From: Chryseobacterium sp.
GTDB taxonomy: Bacteria > Bacteroidota > Bacteroidia > Flavobacteriales > Weeksellaceae
Assembly: GCA_031277615.1 (NCBI GenBank)
Contig: JAITMC010000027.1
Coordinates: forward strand, 1 to 64,000
DNA: 64,000 nucleotides
Reading direction: 5' to 3'
Shown here: piece by piece, positions 1 through 6,615 of the stretch
Layout of the letters: every line of letters begins with the position of its first letter
How positions within the stretch are numbered: the stretch's first letter is position 1
Position numbers and translations under genes: made by a program
Notes under the pieces: generated by a model
Databases searched by the model: none
The model's input: the letters and a program-made list of their open reading frames with translations, nothing else
Told to the model about the DNA's origin: nothing

Positions 1-43
1 GCGCCGATGGTACTGCTAACGCGGGAGAGTAGGCCGCCGCCAG
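1..43 (+). rRNA. rrf: 5S ribosomal RNA, 3' end (partial)
   Basis: The first bases match the conserved 3' arm of bacterial 5S rRNA: GGTACTGC, then GCGGGAGAGTAGG, then CGCCGCC. The 5' part lies outside the window. A strong terminator follows on the same strand at 61-92, as expected for the end of an rRNA operon. The operon is transcribed rightwards. Confidence 0.9.
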
Positions 44-60
44 TTTTTATATTATTAGAA

Positions 61-92
61 AGTCTCATACAGTTTTGTGTGAGACTTTTTTT
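61..92 (+). terminator. rRNA operon terminator
   Basis: A ten-pair stem, AGTCTCATAC pairing with GTGTGAGACT (one G-U pair), has a six-base loop and is followed by a run of T. It lies about 20 bases after the 5S rRNA. Confidence 0.85.
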
Positions 93-260
93 GTTTTATA
101 TGTTTAATCCTCAAATCTGTACCTTCTCCGCAATCATTCCTCTATAATAAATCATCCTACATAAATTTCACAATAAATAATGGGAATGTGTATCTGGAAA
201 GAGTTTATATTCCATCATAAGATGGATAAAGAATCATTAACAGGTATTTTAATGATAACA

Positions 261-456
261 TCTGTTATTCAATAGCGATGGGTTTTAACCCATTGGAAAT
301 AAAAAAATATTCTTCCTCTCTGGCTTCAGCCAAAATTGATTAATCATTGCCAATCTTTGCAGAATAATCCGTTGATGTTTTGGCTAAAGCCAATGGATTT
401 TTGTTTTATGATTTGGGGTGGGCTGAAGCCCGCCCCTATTGAATAACCAGATTATG
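261..456. repeat. MITE/REP-like repeat, copy 1
   Basis: About 196 bp with near-perfect terminal inverted repeats (TTATTCAATAG at 265-275 and CTATTGAATAA at 436-446). Inside are further short hairpins: ATGGGTT/AACCCAT, TGGCTTCAGCCA, TTGGCT/AGCCAA and a GC-rich GGGGTGGGCT/AGCCCGCCCC. It encodes no protein. A second diverged copy lies at 541-732. The structure resembles a non-autonomous mobile or REP-type element. Confidence 0.7.
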
Positions 457-540
457 TATTTATAGGTTGTCATTTATCAAATAGATCAATAAATAATCCA
501 CGGGTAAATAAGACCATTAATGTATAATTTAATAATGTCA

Positions 541-732
541 TCTGTTATTCAATAGCAATGGGTTTTAACCCATTGAAAAATAAAAAAATCTTCCTCCGGC
601 TTTAACCCAAATTGATTAATCATTGCCAATATTTTGCAGGATTACACGTTGATGTTTTGGCTAAAACCAATGGATTTTTGTTTGATGATTTGGGGTGGCT
701 AAAGCCCACCCCTATTGAATAACCCGGTTATG
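541..732. repeat. MITE/REP-like repeat, copy 2
   Basis: A diverged copy of the element at 261-456 in the same orientation, with the same terminal inverted repeat (TTATTCAATAG and CTATTGAATAA) and the same series of internal hairpins. Several differences keep the pairing: the right-hand stem reads GGGGTGGCT/AGCCCACCCC instead of GGGGTGGGCT/AGCCCGCCCC. The first TGGCTTCAGCCA hairpin is degraded here. Confidence 0.7.
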
Positions 733-884
733 CTTTTATTATTCGTCTGTAATCAAATAGCTCCAGGCTTATAGATCAATCTATAATATGTTTTTTGATC
801 AATAAAATTAATATTGGTATTTTGGAGCTCATTTTATATTACCCTATTACCGATTATTCATTGTTCATCGACCGGAATTATTAC

Positions 885-1040
885 TGATGACCCCATTCCC
901 TAGCCCTGATAGCAGCGGTTACCCCACAGCAAACGAGGGCAGAGCGAATGGTTTGGTAATGGCAAAGGCATGGCGCGAGGAGTAGAAGCGGATAGCAGGA
1001 TCAAGCTCCTTATCATCTATGATTTCTGATCCTCTGTTTT
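885..1040 (+). ncRNA. Flavo-1-like structured RNA candidate
   Basis: The plus strand has the blocks CCCTAGCCCTGATAGCAGCGG (around 898-918) and GAAGCGGATAGCAGGA (around 985-1000), followed by AAGCTCC. I remember this arrangement as a widespread intergenic element of Flavobacteriia, probably the Flavo-1 motif; the name is from memory and unverified. A GGAGCT upstream (825-830) could pair with AGCTCC near 1004. AGGATCA (about 998-1004) and TGATCCT (about 1027-1033), followed by CTGTTTTT, could form a terminator. Confidence 0.5.
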
Positions 1041-1078
1041 TATAACAAGGAAAAATAATACTTTGTTGTTGGGCCATT

Positions 1079-1633
1079 TTAATTCGGACCTATTGTGAAA
1101 ACTACCTGTGTGCTATAGGCTGCAGCAGGAATCGTTACTGAAACGCCGCGTATTTCCAGCTGTACATTGATTGCAGAATAGTTGACACTGTTATCTACTC
1201 CCAATAATCCGCTAAAGTTGATGGTGGAAAGGGTAGCGGATGTTGCCTGGGGGATTTCTATAAAGTTTACATTGCCGCCATTGATGGTAGCTGTACACAA
1301 TACACAAAGGCCATTGATCTTAGTAGTACCACCGCTTCTTTTAGCGTAGAGATGCAAATTGCTGTTCCAGGTAATCGGAACATAGTGCATGCTGATTCTG
1401 GCTCCGTTAGTGGCAAGAAGACTGAGGATGGAACCTGGTAAGAGACCGGATAGGGTTAATTGGTTGGGATTGTCATAGGTTCCGGTATAGTTGGTGCCTG
1501 CTTCCGTAATTGCAGGAACGGCCACAGCCCAGTTGGTTCCGGAGATATTCAGCGTTTGTGCTTTAAGATAACTGCCCATCAATATAATAATGTATACATA
1601 TGATTTCCGGATAAGGTAATTCTTATTTTTCAT
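1079..1633 (-). CDS. Secreted tip-subunit-like protein of the fibre operon
   Basis: A 184-residue protein with an N-terminal hydrophobic segment ending in LKAQ, a typical Bacteroidota signal peptide end. The rest is rich in Ser, Thr, Asn and Gly with alternating hydrophobic residues, consistent with an all-beta secreted domain. A Cys pair (CVLC) lies about residues 109-112. It is the last gene of a five-gene minus-strand operon, 9 bp after the second subunit gene. Inference: a tip or minor subunit of a surface fibre, because it differs from the two related subunit genes. I recognise no named family. Confidence 0.6.
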   Translation of the reverse strand: MKNKNYLIRKSYVYIIILMGSYLKAQTLNISGTNWAVAVPAITEAGTNYTGTYDNPNQLTLSGLLPGSILSLLATNGARISMHYVPITWNSNLHLYAKRSGGTTKINGLCVLCTATINGGNVNFIEIPQATSATLSTINFSGLLGVDNSVNYSAINVQLEIRGVSVTIPAAAYSTQVVFTIGPN

Positions 1634-1642
1634 TTTCCTGCT

Positions 1643-2182
1643 TTATTCTGTGATGGTATAGATAATATTAATGGCGTTATTAGACTGCGGCATTATACTG
1701 CCGTAATTACCGGGAACTACTGAAAACGTAAGTCTATGACCATTGTTGGCTCCATTGCCCGTATAAGCACCTCCAATACCGCTGATAATAGTCACAGGCG
1801 TCATCGTAAGCGTTACCTGTCCTGAAGGTGTTCCCAACGTTCCTCCTCCGGCCCCTGAAGCTGTGGCAGCCTGTACTCTTATATTCACGCCATCAATCAT
1901 TTTATTGACGGATGCTGTAATTCTGCGGGTAAGTCCTCCGGCTGTGATAGCAGAGGTATAATTGATCCATTTCGAGGTATTGGGAGCAGGGTTTATCAGT
2001 GCATTTCCAGCTTCCGTAGGAGCCGTAAAATTTAGAGCAATATTTCCTGTTGGTTCAATATCCATTAAAGTGACTACTGGCAGAGTTATGGAAACCGTAG
2101 TACTGGCACTGGCCGTCTGGGCGTACAGACTACCGGATAAAATAAAATACAGGAAGGGTAATAGGAGGGATCGCATCAGCAT
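1643..2182 (-). CDS. Fimbrial-subunit-like secreted protein (minor paralogue)
   Basis: A 179-residue protein with a signal peptide ending in SLYAQ. It is clearly related to the product of 5817-6395: both share a DIEP block, then FTAPTEAGN, a WINY/WLNY block, SGAGGGTLG or SGSGGGTLG, IISGIG.AYTGNGANNGH and an ITE/ISD end. The C-terminal alternating hydrophobic strand fits a donor-strand-type pilin. Its ATG overlaps the usher stop by one base, implying translational coupling. Inference: second structural subunit of the fibre. Confidence 0.65.
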   Translation of the reverse strand: MLMRSLLLPFLYFILSGSLYAQTASASTTVSITLPVVTLMDIEPTGNIALNFTAPTEAGNALINPAPNTSKWINYTSAITAGGLTRRITASVNKMIDGVNIRVQAATASGAGGGTLGTPSGQVTLTMTPVTIISGIGGAYTGNGANNGHRLTFSVVPGNYGSIMPQSNNAINIIYTITE

Positions 2183-4920
2183 TATTTCTTATTTTTTATT
2201 TCGTTATAGCCTACTTTCAGGGATTCCTGCTGGTATTTGATTTCTGTAGGCTGCTTCACAACGGTAACATTTATTTTTTTTGTTCCGGCTGGCTTTAAGC
2301 TGAACTGAAACCGGTCCGTTGATATTTTATACCGTTTATCGAGACCGTTCCGGTAAATTCGGACTGTCCATTCTCCCGGACGGAGATAGGTGAAATCAAA
2401 ATCTTCACCGATGAAGCAGATTTTACGATACGTCTGATCATTGCCGGTGGCTTCTATAATAATACTTTCTCTTTTCTTTTTTCCTTTTTTTACAGGTAGT
2501 TGCTCGGCATCTTCCTTTTCGTGAAACTGAATATGTCCCTCTACTTTAGCCGCTGTTGTTAGTCCGAAATTGAAAAAATTTTCTTTATCGGAAAGGGAAA
2601 GGGCAGCCGGTAAAGTAAGGGTAGGAATATCATTAATTTCAGTGGTTGAACGGTCTATTTCTAAAAAATAACTGCCCGGGATCACATTTTTAAACTGATA
2701 GTTCCCTTCCTTATCTGTGATGGAAAGATAACTTCCCAGCATAAGTTTTATTCCTTCTGTTTTTTTTATGCCGAGGTTGCTGATATTCCCTGACAGAGAA
2801 ATATATTCTGCGGTTTTCTGCACGGGAATGTCAGGACGCCAGGTATACCGTATTGAAAATATAAAATCTTTGTTCCCTATTTCTCCACGCTGTAAAGAAT
2901 ATCTCCCGGAAAGATCCAGTTCATTCCCGGGAAATAATTTCTGGTTCAGCAATACCTCAAATAAATTCCGGTCTTTAAAATAATCTTCAGGTATATAATT
3001 GTTCTGATAAAAAACACTTAGGTTGGTCTTATCTGAAAACCTGCTGAAAATTCTTGCTCCGTAATAGATGTTTTTCTGATTCTGTAACTGATATCTGGAG
3101 CTGATGGCATAGCTTCCGAAAAGATTAAAAAAAGTTCTGAATTTCTGAAACGAAACATTGGCGGAATAAAAGCTGGAATTCCCACTGAACCCCGTCAGAT
3201 AATTATCTGTCTTACCAAACTGGCCCTCAAGATTGACCTGAAAGATTCCGATCTGCTGATTGATGCTCAGTTTGAAAAAGTTTTCTTCATAATCAAACTG
3301 CCTGGGCTCCAGACGGTCCTGATATTTCTGATAGCCATTATTCAGAATGACAGAGCCATTCGGCAGATACTGATACTGTACTCCATACTGAATGTATTTT
3401 CTGTAAGGAGCGGCCAGCAATAAGGTATCGCGACGGAAATTTTTTGCATCCTGCATATAACTGGCAAATACACTGAGTTTTTTGAACATATTATAGTAGA
3501 TATTCCCATTGAAGGTGCTTGTATTGGTAAAATATCCTGCAAATTGCGGACTGGTTTTCATGTACATTAAACTTCCGTTGAGCTTTTTAAAGATAGCTTC
3601 ACCCTGTAGCAGATATGCGGATCCGTCCGTTTTGGAGGTCGAGCTGTAGGCCAGTTCCCCGGAAAGGTTGATGTTTTTTGAAATTCTGAATTTGCCTTTG
3701 GTATAGGGAAGGTGGGCATCAGAATCAAGCCGTGCTTCCCCATAGTTGATGGCTCCTTTTCTCGGATTTTTATAAAGGTAGCCTACGGAAAGCTCTGATT
3801 CTTTTCTGATTTTAAAGGTTGAATAAAGATTCAGTTCATCTTTGATATCTCTGAAAAACCTGGGATGATTATAAAATCCACCCAGACTCACTTTCCTGAA
3901 GTCATAACTTACCTCAGCTCCGCGCCCGTATCTCGCAAACTCTGTTAAATAAGACGACGAATAGGTTTTATCTCCAAGATGAACAAAAAACTGATCCCGT
4001 TTATAGTTCACGAAATATTCTTCATATTGGGTAAATGAATTGAGCTCTACGGGATTATGGGTTATAGCGCGGAATTCAACCTGGTTTTTGTTTTCTTTAT
4101 CCAGAGTTCCTTTTCCATACACTTCACCCTGAAATCCGTCATGGTAAATACCTCTGTTCTTCATGCCGATGAAAGACAAAGACGCCGCGACCGGAAGTCT
4201 GTGATAAATATCGCTTTCTACGGGCTTTACAGCAATAACCTGCGTGCTTACATAAACATCTTCATTTTCTTCAGGATCATCAAATGAGGTGGCGGAGAGA
4301 TTGAGATTCAGCACCTCATTCCGGCTAAGCTCCGGGCTGGTTGTTTTATGGATATGAATAACCTTTGATTCATTAGGTCCCAGAATAACGGATGTTGCTT
4401 CATCAATAAGCGCATTTTTACTTTTCAGAATAAGATTTTCCGTTACATTTCCGTTGTTTTTTAATAAAAATGAAGAGCGGATTGTTTCTCCTGCCCTTAT
4501 AAACTCGGGAGAATTTAAGGCGGTAACCGATATTTTTCTGCTGCCGGAAATGCTAACCGGTACTGTTTTTATAAAAGATATTCCACTTTGAAGTTCCTTT
4601 ATATTCAGTGTTACGGTATAATTTCCTTTGGCGGTTTCTGCTGCAATACGTAAGGGAACCAGATATACTGAAGCTTCCTGAGGAGCGAGCCGGAATTCTC
4701 CTTTAGATAAAATAGGAATGATATTGGGGTTTGAAGTGCTTACTAAGATCTCATAGACCTTATTTTCGGCAGACAGATTGTCTAACGGGAAAGGAACAGA
4801 AGTAGACATTCCGGGCATCAGGCTATCTTTTTTACTGCTCAATCCGGGAGATTGCTGCTGAGAAAAAATATATACCGGGAATAATAAGAGGATAATAAAT
4901 GATGTCCAGAGTCTAATCAT
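2182..4920 (-). CDS. Usher-like outer-membrane beta-barrel protein
   Basis: A 912-residue protein with a signal peptide (ends IFSQQ). Residues about 25-230 look like one or two Ig-like/NEW3-type domains (PFPLDNLSAENKVYEILVS; LLKNNGNVTENLILKS). The middle, about 240-700, has repeated aromatic amphipathic strands typical of a beta-barrel. The C-terminus, about 710-900, carries a carboxypeptidase-regulatory-like domain (ITDKEGNYQFKNVIPGSYFLEID) and a second beta domain. This order resembles classical ushers, although I see no PapC family signature. It overlaps the chaperone gene by 8 bp. Inference: secretion and assembly pore for the subunits. Confidence 0.6.
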   Translation of the reverse strand: MIRLWTSFIILLLFPVYIFSQQQSPGLSSKKDSLMPGMSTSVPFPLDNLSAENKVYEILVSTSNPNIIPILSKGEFRLAPQEASVYLVPLRIAAETAKGNYTVTLNIKELQSGISFIKTVPVSISGSRKISVTALNSPEFIRAGETIRSSFLLKNNGNVTENLILKSKNALIDEATSVILGPNESKVIHIHKTTSPELSRNEVLNLNLSATSFDDPEENEDVYVSTQVIAVKPVESDIYHRLPVAASLSFIGMKNRGIYHDGFQGEVYGKGTLDKENKNQVEFRAITHNPVELNSFTQYEEYFVNYKRDQFFVHLGDKTYSSSYLTEFARYGRGAEVSYDFRKVSLGGFYNHPRFFRDIKDELNLYSTFKIRKESELSVGYLYKNPRKGAINYGEARLDSDAHLPYTKGKFRISKNINLSGELAYSSTSKTDGSAYLLQGEAIFKKLNGSLMYMKTSPQFAGYFTNTSTFNGNIYYNMFKKLSVFASYMQDAKNFRRDTLLLAAPYRKYIQYGVQYQYLPNGSVILNNGYQKYQDRLEPRQFDYEENFFKLSINQQIGIFQVNLEGQFGKTDNYLTGFSGNSSFYSANVSFQKFRTFFNLFGSYAISSRYQLQNQKNIYYGARIFSRFSDKTNLSVFYQNNYIPEDYFKDRNLFEVLLNQKLFPGNELDLSGRYSLQRGEIGNKDFIFSIRYTWRPDIPVQKTAEYISLSGNISNLGIKKTEGIKLMLGSYLSITDKEGNYQFKNVIPGSYFLEIDRSTTEINDIPTLTLPAALSLSDKENFFNFGLTTAAKVEGHIQFHEKEDAEQLPVKKGKKKRESIIIEATGNDQTYRKICFIGEDFDFTYLRPGEWTVRIYRNGLDKRYKISTDRFQFSLKPAGTKKINVTVVKQPTEIKYQQESLKVGYNEIKNKK

Positions 4921-5713
4921 TTTTTACTTCTAATTCCACATTGAGGGCGAAGGCATTTTCATCTTCGTCTGTGGTCATTATCGTAGCACTATATTTACCT
5001 GCGGGTACTTTACTGATGTCGATTTGAAATGTTTTAGAAGTATCAGGAAGCAGTCCCATTGTCAAGCTGGAATAAGTACCGATTTTTTCACCCGTTTTAC
5101 GGTTGTAGATCTCAATAGATGCCGTCGGTTTACAGTAGATGTTGCCTTTATTGGCGATGGCAATATGTACGGTTTGTCTTCCTTCCTGTTTTTCTACTTT
5201 TACACTTTCAAATTTAAGGTCCGGTTTGGCCTTTTCTGTTTCGTAATCTGTAATAACCTGGATGGCATATCGTACGATAGACGTAATGCTTACCCCCGAT
5301 TTCTGATCACTGGGCTTGATATCGTCTACAGGCTCTACAATGATGACACTCCAGTAGCTTCCGGGATCTATGGGTTGGGAGGGAACAGTAATTTCATAGA
5401 ATACCTCTGTTTTTTCTTTTCCTTTCAGGGTCACAAGATTGGTATTAAGCTTAATCCAGTCACCATTGGTCCGTTTATTAGTATGCAGTGCGGTATAATG
5501 CATGGTTCCATCTGCTTGATAACCGAAATCCTGTAAGAATAATTTTACATTCCTGGGGCTGTTACCCGTGTTTTCGATTGAAATTTTTCCTTTGTAGATC
5601 TTTCCGTTTTCTATCTGATAAGAATGCGTAAGCCCGTTAAGAATCACAATACCGGCATGTAAAAAGCTGAACTGCAAAACCAGGGTGATCAAAAGAAGAA
5701 TACGCTTTGTCAT
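4913..5713 (-). CDS. Periplasmic chaperone-like protein (two Ig-like domains)
   Basis: A 266-residue protein with a signal peptide ending in LHAG. Two Ig-like halves can be seen: residues about 20-150 (KISIENTGNSPRNVKLFLQDF, then PGSYWSVIIVEP) and about 165-266 (VHIAIANKGNIYCKPTASIEIYN). The layout resembles DUF916/WxL-interacting proteins and, loosely, PapD-like chaperones. It sits between the major subunit and the usher gene, where a chaperone gene belongs in chaperone-usher operons. A stable hairpin at 5756-5780 separates it from the subunit gene. The functional call rests mainly on context. Confidence 0.6.
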   Translation of the reverse strand: MTKRILLLITLVLQFSFLHAGIVILNGLTHSYQIENGKIYKGKISIENTGNSPRNVKLFLQDFGYQADGTMHYTALHTNKRTNGDWIKLNTNLVTLKGKEKTEVFYEITVPSQPIDPGSYWSVIIVEPVDDIKPSDQKSGVSITSIVRYAIQVITDYETEKAKPDLKFESVKVEKQEGRQTVHIAIANKGNIYCKPTASIEIYNRKTGEKIGTYSSLTMGLLPDTSKTFQIDISKVPAGKYSATIMTTDEDENAFALNVELEVKND

Positions 5714-5755
5714 TATATAAAATAGGGTGTTTAATCATTAATAATACAAAACCAG

Positions 5756-5780
5756 GAAGAAACTGTATGACAATTTCTTC
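5756..5780 (-). terminator. Hairpin between major subunit and chaperone genes
   Basis: An 11-pair stem (GAAGAAACTGT with ACAATTTCTTC, one G-U on the minus transcript) with a three-base loop. On the minus strand it follows the major subunit stop, and only a weak T-rich tract comes after it. It may let most transcripts stop or be processed after the subunit gene, so that subunit is made in excess of chaperone and usher. Confidence 0.55.
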
Positions 5781-5816
5781 TTGTTTTTTGAAAGGCAGAA
5801 TAAATCAGGCTATAGC

Positions 5817-6395
5817 CTAATTGTCTGATATGGTATAAGTAACAGTAGCTACGGTAGAGGCAGTTGCCTGTAAATCTGCGTAAGCCGCAACTCCTCCGGG
5901 ACCACTTCCTGCTGCAAGAGCATAGGTAAGATTATGCCCGTTATTGGCTCCATTTCCCGTATAGGCACTTCCTATTCCGGATATAATGGTCTGGTCAGTA
6001 GTGCTTAAAGTTAAAAGTCCCGTAGAGTTCCCTAATGTTCCCCCTCCGGATCCTGTAGCAGTGGCAGCGGTAACGTTAATATCAACTCCCGGAATAGGAG
6101 CATTTATTGTTACACTCACGTTACGGGAAGGATCAGCCACAGATTTTATGGAGGAATAATTCAGCCACAGTGTAGAGTTCGCAGTACTTGGAATCACAGG
6201 GTTCCCTGCTTCCGTAGGAGCGGTAAAGCCCAGGGTAATGTTTTTCGTAGCGGCAGGTTCAATGTCAACCAGGGCGACTTCAGGGATAGAAACCGTGATG
6301 GTATGATTATCCGTATTCGTATCCTGCGCCTTCAGGTTTCCGGAAAAAGCCGTTGCTAGAAATACTATTGCAAGAGGTAAGTTAAATTTTTTCAT
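5817..6395 (-). CDS. Fimbrial-subunit-like secreted protein (major subunit candidate)
   Basis: A 192-residue protein with a signal peptide (ends GNLKAQ). It is paralogous to 1643-2182, sharing VDIEP, FTAPTEAGNP, WLNYSS, SGGGTLGNSTG, IISGIGSAYTGNGANNGH and a C-terminal TVTYTIS strand. It is the first gene of the operon and is followed by a hairpin that could favour its expression over the downstream genes, as for major pilins. Only the homology between the two subunits is directly visible; the pilin role is inferred from gene order. Confidence 0.65.
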   Translation of the reverse strand: MKKFNLPLAIVFLATAFSGNLKAQDTNTDNHTITVSIPEVALVDIEPAATKNITLGFTAPTEAGNPVIPSTANSTLWLNYSSIKSVADPSRNVSVTINAPIPGVDINVTAATATGSGGGTLGNSTGLLTLSTTDQTIISGIGSAYTGNGANNGHNLTYALAAGSGPGGVAAYADLQATASTVATVTYTISDN

Positions 6396-6565
6396 GGTGT
6401 GGGTTATTTAATGAAGTTAAATTAATAATAATCATTAAAATATGAAAATAATTTTCTATTTTTTGAATATTTTTAATTAATTATTTGCTATATAGTGTTA
6501 TGATTGTGAATTATTGTGTTAATACTCAAACAAACTATTATTTAAACGATAAATAAGGTCATAAG

Positions 6566-6595
6566 AAAAGCCCTATGCTAAAAGCATAAGGCTTT
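6566..6595 (-). terminator. Terminator after the phospholipase C gene
   Basis: The stem AAAGCC-TATGC / GCATA-GGCTTT with a short loop is followed on the minus strand by TTTTCTT. It lies about 20 bases after the stop of the gene at 6616-8961. Confidence 0.75.
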
Positions 6596-6615
6596 GATCT
6601 GTGCCTGAATAACTC

